Positions 1 through 6,251 of a stretch of DNA of 10,403 bases are shown here, piece by piece. This DNA is from Dehalococcoidia bacterium. Its GTDB lineage: Bacteria; Chloroflexota; Dehalococcoidia; JACQUA01. Location of the stretch: assembly GCA_030689845.1 (NCBI GenBank), contig JAUYHV010000314.1:1-10403 (forward strand). Reading direction: 5' to 3'. Each line of letters opens with the position of its first letter. Within the stretch, counting starts at the first letter, position 1. The notes under the pieces are model-generated. The model ran no database searches and was not told the origin of the DNA. It worked only from the letters and a program-made list of their open reading frames with translations. The position numbers were made by a program, and so were the translations under genes.

Positions 1-359
1 GAATATTCCTAGTTGCTGCCACCCGTAGGTGTATGGACCGTGTCGCAGTTCCATTGTGGCTGACCATCCTCTCAGACCAGCTACCCGTCGTCGCCTTGGT
101 AGGCTATTACCCCACCAACAAGCTGATAGGACGCAGGCTGATCTCGAAGCGATAAATCTTTAGTCACGACCCAAGGGTCGGACCACATTGGAAATTACCC
201 GACCTTTCGACCGGCTATGTCCAACTTCGAGGTACATTCCCACGCATTACTCACCCGTCCACCGCTAGCTCGCCTCCTTGCGGAGGCGGCTCGCTCGATT
301 TGCATGCTTAAGGCACGCCGCCAACGTTCATCCTGAGCCAGGATCAAACTCTCAAGAAA
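1..359 (-). rRNA. rrs: 16S ribosomal RNA, 5' end (partial)
   Basis: This is the first ~359 nt of a small-subunit rRNA gene, reading leftward and cut by the window edge at about E. coli position 370. The universal 27F site is present as its complement at 333-352, which places E. coli position 1 near 359. The helix-14 region near the window start reads CACC-UACG-GGUG on the RNA strand instead of the usual CUCC-UACG-GGAG. The two changes compensate each other, and the sequence complements the EUB338-III probe. The V1-V2 region is short and divergent (GGATGAACGTTGGCGG near the 5' end), which suggests a Patescibacteria lineage. The transcript probably starts from the promoter at 815-843. The identity of the gene is certain; the phylum is an inference. 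Confidence 0.97.
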
Positions 360-382
360 ATTTGAACTTGTTTCAAATTTTC
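356..382 (-). other. 11-bp hairpin abutting the 16S 5' end
   Basis: The arms 356-366 and 372-382 (GAAAATTTGAA/TTCAAATTTTC) are perfectly complementary over 11 bp around a 5-nt loop. The stem ends within a few bases of E. coli 16S position 1 (about 359), so it overlaps the junction between leader and mature rRNA. It may be a local processing signal. In E. coli the RNase III stalk is instead formed by long-range pairing of the 16S flanks. There is no T-run, so it is not a terminator. Confidence 0.55.
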
Positions 383-497
383 GCAGTCCGCCAAAGATCG
401 CCCCATAAGCCGCAGCACTAATGTGCAAAGGCGCATGGTAAGATCAGGCGGGCAAGAATTTTACTTGAAGTCCAAATTTAAGAAATTGACAAGTAGT

Positions 498-526
498 TTC
501 TGACTTCGTCTTGCGACTCATCAGAA
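498..526 (-). other. GNRA-capped hairpin in rRNA leader
   Basis: On the minus (transcribed) strand a 6-bp outer stem TTCTGA/TCAGAA encloses an internal loop of UGA opposite GAAG, then a 3-bp stem GUC/GAC capped by a GCAA tetraloop. UGA facing GAA is a classic tandem sheared G-A arrangement. With its flanks it resembles the stem-II side of a hammerhead ribozyme core (CUGAUGA...GAA). The usual A after GAA is a G here, and no convincing stem III or cleavage triplet is visible, so I call it only a structured hairpin. Confidence 0.5.
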
Positions 527-545
527 TGCACTCTTGTCTTTAGAA

Positions 546-618
546 AGGTTACAGGTTTTAGGTTACAGGTTACAGAATTCTTGCGTTTCCTGTCCCCTGT
601 CAACTGTCCCCTGTCAAC
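546..618. repeat. Paired heptanucleotide-period repeat arrays
   Basis: Two 28-bp arrays sit 17 bp apart. The left array (546-573) is four degenerate heptamers of the type AGGTTAC. The right array (591-618) is an exact 14-bp repeat, TGTCCCCTGTCAAC, occurring twice, which is itself two related heptamers. The arms are loosely complementary (GTTACAG against CTGTCAAC and CCTGT), so the element could fold back on itself. Other 7-bp-period tracts lie at 6931, 7755 and 9638 in this window, which points to a dispersed repeat class. Confidence 0.75.
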
Positions 619-624
619 TTTCTT

Positions 625-695
625 TTTACCCACCACTTTTTTGAAATCAAAAGTGGTATATGAAGTTTTCAATGTGCGAAAACCTATTGGGTAAA
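625..695 (-). other. Potential three-way-junction RNA fold in rRNA leader
   Basis: Three helices nest here with perfect Watson-Crick pairing. An outer 7-bp helix pairs 625-631 with 689-695 (TTTACCC/GGGTAAA). Inside it are a 9-bp hairpin at 632-657 (ACCACTTTT/AAAAGTGGT, 8-nt loop) and a 6-bp hairpin at 665-683 (GTTTTC/GAAAAC, 7-nt loop). The outer helix stacks directly on the 9-bp hairpin, since 631 and 632 are adjacent. The element lies inside the presumed rRNA leader. It is too simple for a tRNA, as it has only two inner arms and no T-loop consensus. It is not followed by a T-run on either strand, so it is not an intrinsic terminator. Its function is unknown. Confidence 0.4.
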
Positions 696-814
696 CCATG
701 GAAAAAGCACTGTCCTAATAAATATTAGAACGCAGGAAAAGAACATAAGAAATTTAATTTTCTCATCTTAAACAATTCCAGAGCTTTATCCTCTCCACTT
801 ACCCAAGCTTCTAT

Positions 815-843
815 ATTCTAACCAATTACCTTCAAGCTGTCAA
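815..843 (-). promoter_or_regulatory. Probable rRNA operon promoter
   Basis: On the minus strand, TTGACA (838-843) and TAGAAT (815-820) are separated by exactly 17 bp, close to the sigma70 consensus. Initiation would fall near 808, about 450 nt upstream of the 16S 5' end and just downstream of the giant gene's stop codon. I see no better minus-strand promoter closer to the 16S, so this is the likely start of the rRNA transcript. A second, processed or weaker start nearer the gene cannot be excluded. Confidence 0.6.
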
Positions 844-859
844 ACGGCATCTGCTAAGT

Positions 860-3800
860 CTAGGGGGAAGGTGAGGACTCTGTTGTAGTTGTAGTTGTAG
901 TTGTAGTTGTGGTCGAGGGAGGCGGAGAGGATTCAGTGGAAGTTGAAGTGCTGGGGGCAGGAGTCGGCTCACTGGAAGAAGGCGCGGTTGAGGTTGTTGT
1001 AGACTGTGAAGTGGTGGAGTCAGATGAAGTTGAGGTAGAAGTTGACCCCCCATCCGACATACACCAACCACCGTTATCGGACATCCAATGGTACCCGGAA
1101 GGACAGGAGCCGCTTGACGAACCGCCACCCGAGGAAGTGGTGGTAGAAGTGGTGGTTGATCCGCCAGAAGAGGTGGTGCTGCTACCACCATCAGACATAC
1201 AGTAACCGCCATTATCGCTCATCCAGTGGGATCCTGAAGGGCAGGAACCGCTTGACCCGCCGGAGCTGCCGGAAGTATAGGTAGATGTACCTGAGGATGA
1301 ACTTGAGGCCCTACAGGAACAGCTCCCCCAGTCAAACCAGGAGCTAGATCCACATCCACCTGCAGGATAATTAGAACAGCCCGCGCTGGGGCCGGAGCTT
1401 GATCCAGAATAACTCCCTGGGCTGCTATATGAACCGGAATATGACGAGCCTGATGGCCTGCAGGAACAGGTTCCGTAATCCCAGTAATTATTGCTGCCGC
1501 AGCCGCTTGAAGGCGGACTGCATGACGAACCGGTCCACCCGGAGTAATAACTGCCGGAAGAAGATGTTCCTCCGGAAGAAGAACCGGGAGTAGAGCTTCC
1601 TGAGTAGGTTGGAATACAGCCTCTTCCATCCCAATAATAACCGGGGCCGCAGCTGCTTTGGGTCAAATTAGGAGAGTAGTAACTGGAACCACCGCCTGAA
1701 TAACCACCAGCGGGTACATAAGTCCCGCCGTCAGCCATACACCAACCGCCGCTGTCACTCATCCAGTGAAACCCGGAAGGACATTGTCCCGGTGATACAG
1801 GTCTTGGACCAGAACCGGGAACAGTACCTGAAGGAGGTGTAGTGGTATAGTAAGTTGGAGCTGAACCATAATAACTTGGGGCACTATATGAATAGGATGA
1901 TGTGGGATAATTACCACCCGTCGGGTATCCGGAAGTGGTAGGAGAAGCCCCCGGGGCTGTGTAATATGGGCTGTAAGGCGTGTACCCCGACCCATACCCG
2001 GAAGGGGTATAAGTTCCCCCACCGGAAGTATTCCCGTAACTTCCACCGTCAGACATACACCAACCGCCGCTGTCATACATCCAATGATAGCCTGCCTGAC
2101 AGACCCCGGGGGTAGATGGTTTTGGCCCTTGGCCATAAACCAGTGGTTTGCCATCCTTGTCAGTAGAGGGTGTTGTAGTGGTTCCATAGAAACTACCAGT
2201 TTCATCTACTGGTGAATAAAGGCTAACAAAGTTAGAGTATGAGGTAATCGGAATGGATGCCCCTGGAGGAGGACAGGGGGTGTTGGCCGGGAAAGGCGGT
2301 GTGGGGAGAAAACAGGCACCGGCTTGTTCCCTTACACCCAAGCTATAAGCCAAAGCCTCAATCCGGGCAAACTCAAAAGACAGGGCAACATTAGGATTTC
2401 TTCTTCGAAACTCTTCTACCCGACCGACGTCCTGCCTGGTAGGCTTAAACTCCTGCTGAAGGGTAGCAACCGCCAAAACAAGATCTTTGCGGTTTTGGAA
2501 ATCTTCAAGCCTGACAGCATCAGGACGGACAGTTTGCGCCACCTCTTCAATCCTGGTTAACCGAACGTACGGACGGACATCGGCGGGAATCTCTTTACCA
2601 ACCTCAAATGTCCTCTGGAACTCATCAAGTTTTTTAACAATACCCTCATTCTTCTCTACCTTCTCCTCAACTTCGGCCTTTTGCTTTGTAAGTGATGTAA
2701 TCTCAGCTAATTTTTTCAGCTCATCTAACTTTGCCTGCTCACCGGGATCTACTTTCTTAAACTCGTCATTTAAATATGAGGTTTCAGCTACCGTTATAAG
2801 CCCTTTTGCAGAAAGGCTACCGACAGCCAACCTTGCCTCAACCCGGGTTCCGCTTTCTAAAATTTTCTTTTTATCTTCTTCCGAAATCATCCCAGTCGAG
2901 AAACTCTCAATTTTCGCCTTAAGGTCAGCAGGGATGGGATCTTCCCCTTTTAGGTCGGCAGCCTTATCAACACCTAAGATTATAGCTGAGTTCGCCGCCG
3001 AAAGGTTTAAGCCGCTATCACTTCCAGCCAATACCCCCACCTTTTGCAGTATCAAGTCCTGCCCAACTGCCTCCTTCCCCAAAAGTTGCCCCATTTCATT
3101 TTTAGCCATCTCCGAAAGACCTTCTCTTGACACATCGCTGACCACGCCCTGCATGGCAGTAATATAGGAATCGATTGCTAATTTGGCGCCCTTTTCATCA
3201 TTCCTCTTTAGGGCATCAACAGCTTCAGCCAGCCTCTCTTTAGCCTGGGCGAGCCTAACCTCTCCCCTGGCCTGGGGAGTAAAGGCTAAAGTCTGCCGGA
3301 CATTCTCACCGGCTTGCTTTAGGAAATAGAACGGGCTACCGGGTGTAGTAAAGAAGGGTTGCGGAACTTCCACATCTTTGACTTCATAAGGCGTTACCGT
3401 ACCAAAGGCAAGACACTTACCCTCTTGCCAACTCCAATATTCTTCCGATTCCTTACAACCAGGAGCGGCATCCTTGGGATAAGGTTCCCCAACTTTAGGC
3501 GAGGAGACACATTTTTGGCTATCAAAGGAGTAATATTGGCCTCTCCCACAGCGGTATTGATTAGAATCGTAGACGGATTTACCGTCTTTGTCCCAAACAC
3601 AACCATTTGGAGCCTTGTACGAGGAGCCTTCCGGACAGGCCTTAGACCTTATGGCCAGCTCTTTATCATCAACAGGTTCTGGTTCAGGGCTTGGGGAAGG
3701 GAAAGGAATCCCCCCGCCGGTCCGAGCCTCACAACTTTGGTTCTGCCAGCTCCAGTTGTAACCTACCGGACAGATCGGTTGGGCATCATCCCTAAATCCT

Positions 3801-6145
3801 TTCAAGGGGTCGTAAGATACACATTTTTTGGCAGCAAAGGAGTAATACTGCCTTGGGCCTTCACATTTATACTGGTCATAATCATTCAGCTTCTTCCCCG
3901 AATCTGCCCAGACACAACCTTCTGACTGTTTAAATACCGCACCCTCCGGACAAGCGCTTAAAACCGCATCCGCGCGTCCGGGAGCACCAATTACCGGAGC
4001 GGTCGTTCCAATCCGAACCTCAGAGCCAAACTGCCCACCGTTTAACGGCCGGGCCGAGGCGGTCGCAACAAGCGCCTGATATGTTTGGATAAGGTCAACT
4101 CTCCCCCCTAAATCCTCCTCTTTAAATAATGTAGGATCTATCGTGTCCACTAACACCGCTCCCCTTTGGTTAAAACCCACCGCGGCGTTTCTTAAAGCCG
4201 GCGTTTGGGCGATCTCGGCCTGGACGGACCGGAGTCCTTGCAACTCCTCAATTTTCCTCACCTCAACCAGCTGGTTATAATCAGAAGAGGCAGCGGTAGC
4301 TTGAGCTTCATCTAATTTTTTAGCGTCAGCCGGAGGGAAACTGCCGATTTCTAAAAGCTTCCTGACCTTTTCCCTTACCTCTTCCCTTGATCCTGAACGG
4401 GTGAGATCTTCTACCTCCTCAGATAAAATTAATCCTTGGGCTTTAAGATCTTCCAGGCGGCTGCCTAAAACAGGCGGCAAGGCGGGACGGCCTAACACAT
4501 CGGCGCTTCGATCCATTGCATCCTCTGTCGCGGCAATTGCGTCTTTGATCACCTCCGGGCTTTTAACCGGAGCGGGTAAAAGTCCTCTTTCAAATACCAC
4601 TTCATGTCTGGCTGCCTGGTTTTCCAAATCCCTTGCCACATCTTTTACACCCTCAGACTCCCCAGCTTGTTGCAGTTGTGTCGAAGCGTCATCCATCGCC
4701 TGCCGGTAAGACCTGATTGTTGATTCATAAAGGGAGGCTTTTTTGGGGTCTTCCGCTAATTGCCTCGCTTCTGCCAGGCGCGCTTCAGCGTACTGCATCT
4801 TCAATCTGGACTTATCAGCCGGGTTCAGGGCAAAGGTATATCGTACCTGTTCACCAAACTGCTTTAAGAAGTAGGCAGGTTCACCGGGTAAGGCACCACC
4901 AGTCTCTCCTAAGTAATCCCGGGCTTTTTCCAAGTCTGCCCCTGGCATGACAGTGGGTGAAGGAACAGCGGTAGCTGTAGCAGTTTGATCACTTATAGAT
5001 GGTTGAGCGCTAGTTTGATTCGGCTCCGGCGTTGGTGAGATAACAGGATCATAGGTAGGATTATCTGACACTACTGCCGGGTAAAACTTAGCCAGGTCAG
5101 CCTGTTGTGCTTGGGAAAAGTTGGTTAGGTCAACCTCCTTAGCTAAATCCTGCACTCGTGTATACCAAAGATATGGTTTAATATTGTTTGATGGAGCAAC
5201 GTCGGAGTTCTTCCGCCACTTCTCCAGCTCCTTAACCGTTTCTGCCGAAGGCTGGGGCAGACCTTGGTATGCCCGCAGCTCTACCACTTGCAAATTGTCC
5301 CGGTATTGCCCGTGTACCTCAGGATAGTACCTCCCCACCGCCGTATCCATCTTGGTCAGCTCGGAAAGAGGGAAAGTGCCTGAGGAAGAAAGTTTGTCAA
5401 GCTCCTCACGTACCTCAGACCTGCCCTTGAAGCTGTAAAGTTTATTACTCTCTTCTTCCGAGATTAAGCCTTGACTTTTCAGCTGCTGGATACCTGTCGA
5501 GAGCTCCTCTGGAATTGCAGGCTCGCCCCTTGCCTCTGCTACCTTATCTAATACATCCCCACCGACATTAGCAACTTTAGTCCAGCTTTCCGCCTGCCGT
5601 GGAGGTGAGGTAAGGCTTAATGACCTTGCAATAACTGTCTGTGCTGCGACTGTTTCTTCTATTTTATTGATAAGTTCCTGCGCCGCGGACCCTTTACCAG
5701 CCAAACCAGGCAAGCTTTGGGCCACATCGGTTATAGTTTCCCTGTAATCTGCCAAAGCCGTGGCCCCACTTTCAGTTTTGCCGGCATCAATAAGTGTCTT
5801 GGCTTCAGCCAATCGCTCTTGGGCAAAACCCAACCTTACCTGCTCTTTTGCCACTGGGTCGAAGGTAAATGTCAGCTGGGCATTTTCAATTAACCTCTCA
5901 AAGTTATAAAGAGGGCTGTCCGGCAACACTCCTGTAGCCACGGGAGGCATAATATCAGTGGGGATATTTAAAGGGGGTAAATGTTCCAGAGAAGAAAGGG
6001 AAAGACCTAAAACTTGAGGCTGGTAATATGGGCCAAAATCAAAGTAATCACTGCGCGAAGCAGAAACAACCTGGGGCATCACCCCCCAGGAGATTATTGT
6101 TAAAGTGAAAAAAGCTGCAAAAAAAGACTGTCTTGGGCTAACCAT
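860..6145 (-). CDS. Giant modular secreted protein (DUF5667-like modules, Cys-rich repeats)
   Basis: This 1761-residue protein is likely exported. Residues 1-30 form a signal peptide: a basic start, a hydrophobic core, and cleavage probably near V-S-A-S at 27-30. Three long helical modules follow (about 75-345, 419-690 and 934-1270). Each opens with a DUF5667-like block (SPLY/F..FDP...RL..A.ERLAEA), then a 'P.IP.EL...GLIS.EE...SGSR.EVRE' block; modules 1 and 3 also share an 'RPY...TRI/V' block. Between modules 2 and 3 sit two six-cysteine domains (731-806 and 836-912). From ~1345 the protein is Ser/Gly/Thr/Tyr-rich with four HWM/GGWCM cysteine repeats, then a Pro/Thr tail. There is no LPXTG motif and no C-terminal membrane helix, so the mode of attachment is unclear. 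The promoter at 6170-6199 gives a ~18-nt leader with no good Shine-Dalgarno. The start is chosen because it keeps the signal peptide. Stop is TAG. The function is unknown; a cell-surface or matrix role is inferred. Confidence 0.93.
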   Translation of the reverse strand: MVSPRQSFFAAFFTLTIISWGVMPQVVSASRSDYFDFGPYYQPQVLGLSLSSLEHLPPLNIPTDIMPPVATGVLPDSPLYNFERLIENAQLTFTFDPVAKEQVRLGFAQERLAEAKTLIDAGKTESGATALADYRETITDVAQSLPGLAGKGSAAQELINKIEETVAAQTVIARSLSLTSPPRQAESWTKVANVGGDVLDKVAEARGEPAIPEELSTGIQQLKSQGLISEEESNKLYSFKGRSEVREELDKLSSSGTFPLSELTKMDTAVGRYYPEVHGQYRDNLQVVELRAYQGLPQPSAETVKELEKWRKNSDVAPSNNIKPYLWYTRVQDLAKEVDLTNFSQAQQADLAKFYPAVVSDNPTYDPVISPTPEPNQTSAQPSISDQTATATAVPSPTVMPGADLEKARDYLGETGGALPGEPAYFLKQFGEQVRYTFALNPADKSRLKMQYAEARLAEARQLAEDPKKASLYESTIRSYRQAMDDASTQLQQAGESEGVKDVARDLENQAARHEVVFERGLLPAPVKSPEVIKDAIAATEDAMDRSADVLGRPALPPVLGSRLEDLKAQGLILSEEVEDLTRSGSREEVREKVRKLLEIGSFPPADAKKLDEAQATAASSDYNQLVEVRKIEELQGLRSVQAEIAQTPALRNAAVGFNQRGAVLVDTIDPTLFKEEDLGGRVDLIQTYQALVATASARPLNGGQFGSEVRIGTTAPVIGAPGRADAVLSACPEGAVFKQSEGCVWADSGKKLNDYDQYKCEGPRQYYSFAAKKCVSYDPLKGFRDDAQPICPVGYNWSWQNQSCEARTGGGIPFPSPSPEPEPVDDKELAIRSKACPEGSSYKAPNGCVWDKDGKSVYDSNQYRCGRGQYYSFDSQKCVSSPKVGEPYPKDAAPGCKESEEYWSWQEGKCLAFGTVTPYEVKDVEVPQPFFTTPGSPFYFLKQAGENVRQTLAFTPQARGEVRLAQAKERLAEAVDALKRNDEKGAKLAIDSYITAMQGVVSDVSREGLSEMAKNEMGQLLGKEAVGQDLILQKVGVLAGSDSGLNLSAANSAIILGVDKAADLKGEDPIPADLKAKIESFSTGMISEEDKKKILESGTRVEARLAVGSLSAKGLITVAETSYLNDEFKKVDPGEQAKLDELKKLAEITSLTKQKAEVEEKVEKNEGIVKKLDEFQRTFEVGKEIPADVRPYVRLTRIEEVAQTVRPDAVRLEDFQNRKDLVLAVATLQQEFKPTRQDVGRVEEFRRRNPNVALSFEFARIEALAYSLGVREQAGACFLPTPPFPANTPCPPPGASIPITSYSNFVSLYSPVDETGSFYGTTTTPSTDKDGKPLVYGQGPKPSTPGVCQAGYHWMYDSGGWCMSDGGSYGNTSGGGTYTPSGYGSGYTPYSPYYTAPGASPTTSGYPTGGNYPTSSYSYSAPSYYGSAPTYYTTTPPSGTVPGSGPRPVSPGQCPSGFHWMSDSGGWCMADGGTYVPAGGYSGGGSSYYSPNLTQSSCGPGYYWDGRGCIPTYSGSSTPGSSSGGTSSSGSYYSGWTGSSCSPPSSGCGSNNYWDYGTCSCRPSGSSYSGSYSSPGSYSGSSSGPSAGCSNYPAGGCGSSSWFDWGSCSCRASSSSSGTSTYTSGSSGGSSGSCPSGSHWMSDNGGYCMSDGGSSTTSSGGSTTTSTTTSSGGGSSSGSCPSGYHWMSDNGGWCMSDGGSTSTSTSSDSTTSQSTTTSTAPSSSEPTPAPSTSTSTESSPPPSTTTTTTTTTTTESSPSP
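883..912. repeat. Hexanucleotide microsatellite coding for poly-Thr
   Basis: Five 6-bp units (TTGTAG, the last TTGTGG, on the plus strand) encode alternating ACA and ACT codons on the minus strand, the core of an 11-Thr run near the C-terminus of the giant protein. Slipped-strand changes in unit number would stay in frame and alter only tail length. Confidence 0.85.
1046..2101 (-). repeat. Four HWM/GGWCM cysteine repeats in the tail
   Basis: Four copies of a ~20-residue unit, C-x2-G-x-HWM-x-D-x-GG-W/Y-CM-x-DGG, are encoded at 2042-2101, 1724-1783, 1184-1243 and 1046-1105 (protein residues 1349-1368, 1455-1474, 1635-1654 and 1681-1700). The two cysteines are always spaced C-x13-C, and the His, Trp, Met, Asp and Gly positions are kept. 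The copies lie in otherwise low-complexity Ser/Gly/Tyr sequence, together with other Cys-Trp units at about 1499-1510, 1542-1562 and 1590-1611. The conservation against a sloppy background suggests selected small folds, possibly disulfide or metal/Ca-binding. Confidence 0.8.
2336..3346 (-). repeat. Protein module repeat 3 (DUF5667-like)
   Basis: This encodes residues ~934-1270 of the giant protein. It opens with PGSPFYFLKQAGENVRQTL, has a FTPQAR turn and the KERLAEAVDALK helix, then DPIPADLKAKIE, GMISEEDKK and SGTRVEARLAV. It is longer than the other two modules because of a charged, probably coiled-coil segment around residues 1130-1180. The RPYVRLTRIEEVA block matches IKPYLWYTRVQDLA in module 1. 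Confidence 0.7.
3410..3955 (-). repeat. Two tandem six-cysteine domains
   Basis: This encodes residues 731-912 of the giant protein. Copy 1 has Cys at 732, 744, 761, 775, 792 and 805; copy 2 has Cys at 837, 849, 866, 879, 897 and 911. Each copy begins ACPEG, continues GCVW.D.GK and QYYSF/QYRC, and ends WSWQ...C. The even cysteine number and near-identical spacing suggest three disulfides per domain outside the cell. A short Pro/Ser/Glu linker separates the copies (about 810-828). The family is not recognised. Confidence 0.75.
4076..4891 (-). repeat. Protein module repeat 2 (DUF5667-like)
   Basis: This encodes residues ~419-690 of the giant protein. It opens with PGEPAYFLKQFGEQVRYTF, has a FALNPADK turn and the EARLAEARQLAED helix, then RPALPPVLGSRLEDL, GLILSEE and SGSREEVREKV. 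A Pro/Thr/Ser/Gln-rich linker (about residues 360-402) separates it from module 1, as expected for independently folded units on a flexible stalk. Confidence 0.7.
5111..5923 (-). repeat. Protein module repeat 1 (DUF5667-like)
   Basis: This encodes residues ~75-345 of the giant protein. It starts at DSPLYNFERL and contains FDPVAKEQVRLGFAQERLAEA, trimmed here to its key features: the FDP turn and the RLAEA helix. It continues through PAIPEELSTGIQ, GLISEEE and SEVREELDKL, and ends near IKPYLWYTRVQDLA. The same order of blocks occurs in module 2 and in module 3, although the RPY/TRI block is clear only in 1 and 3. Length is about 270 residues. Confidence 0.7.
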
Positions 6146-6169
6146 TCAAGTTGCCCGTCTGCTACTTTA

Positions 6170-6199
6170 AGCATAGAAGGAACAATCACCCCGTGTCAA
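6170..6199 (-). promoter_or_regulatory. Promoter of the giant secreted-protein gene
   Basis: On the minus strand, TTGACA (6194-6199) and TATGCT (6170-6175) are 18 bp apart. Initiation near 6163 leaves a leader of about 18 nt before the ATG at 6145. The -35 element lies only 17 bp from the -35 element of the divergent vapBC promoter, so the two units share one control region. Confidence 0.65.
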
Positions 6200-6216
6200 G
6201 ACCCCGAATTGACCTG

Positions 6217-6245
6217 TTGACATTATTCCGATTTTCTGATATTCT
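6217..6245 (+). promoter_or_regulatory. Promoter of the vapBC pair, leaderless
   Basis: TTGACA (6217-6222) and TATTCT (6240-6245) are separated by 17 bp. The -10 element ends 6 bp before the ATG at 6252, so transcription would start at or within a base of the start codon. No Shine-Dalgarno sequence precedes it, which is consistent with leaderless translation. GTCAA/TTGAC half-sites at 6195-6199, 6209-6213 and 6217-6221 could form an operator for VapB autoregulation. Confidence 0.7.
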
Positions 6246-6251
6246 GAAAAC

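Larger units (their letters stand above)
360..808 (-). other. Long structured 16S rRNA leader
   Basis: No convincing protein is encoded in this stretch between the giant gene and 16S. A 73-codon minus-strand frame across 478-699 is largely built from short repeats and has no recognisable family. Instead the leader holds, in transcription order: a short AT palindrome (715-728), a potential three-way junction (625-695), two arrays of 7-bp repeats (591-618 and 546-573), a compact hairpin (498-526), and an 11-bp stem abutting the mature 5' end (356-382). Such leaders normally guide RNase processing and antitermination in rRNA transcription; no obvious boxA was found. I also see no intrinsic terminator for the upstream giant gene here, so its transcription may read into the rRNA leader. 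Confidence 0.5.

Noticed and set aside
498..526. Functional hammerhead ribozyme
   Set aside because: The core bases are partly present, but A15.1 is replaced by G and I found no stem III or NUH cleavage site in the flanks; kept only as a hairpin worth testing.
625..695. A tRNA-like or D-armless tRNA gene
   Set aside because: The 7-bp outer stem and 71-nt size are suggestive, but there are only two inner arms, the 9-bp arm has an 8-nt loop, T33 is missing from the 7-nt loop, and no T-loop consensus is present.
478..699. 73-codon minus-strand frame in the rRNA leader
   Set aside because: Much of it is made from the heptamer arrays and the structured elements; there is no recognisable family and it lies between a promoter and 16S rRNA.
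860..1045. C-terminal LPXTG or other sortase-type anchor on the giant protein
   Set aside because: The tail ends in Pro/Thr/Ser sequence with no LPXTG, hydrophobic helix or basic end.
832..2205. Alternative-frame minus-strand frames and plus-strand frame 909-1205 in the repeat tail
   Set aside because: Low-complexity Ser/Thr/Gly/Pro coding sequence leaves other frames open. Their peptides are simple Leu/Pro/Gln or Val/Glu-rich shadows.
2487..3167. 226-codon plus-strand open frame opposite the giant gene
   Set aside because: It lies wholly antisense to module 3 of the giant protein, which has clear module homology; the plus-strand peptide is Ser/Phe-rich, shows no motif, and has no ribosome site or promoter of its own.
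3359..3925. 188-codon plus-strand open frame
   Set aside because: It is antisense to the two six-cysteine domains and its length follows from their codon composition; no family pattern was seen.
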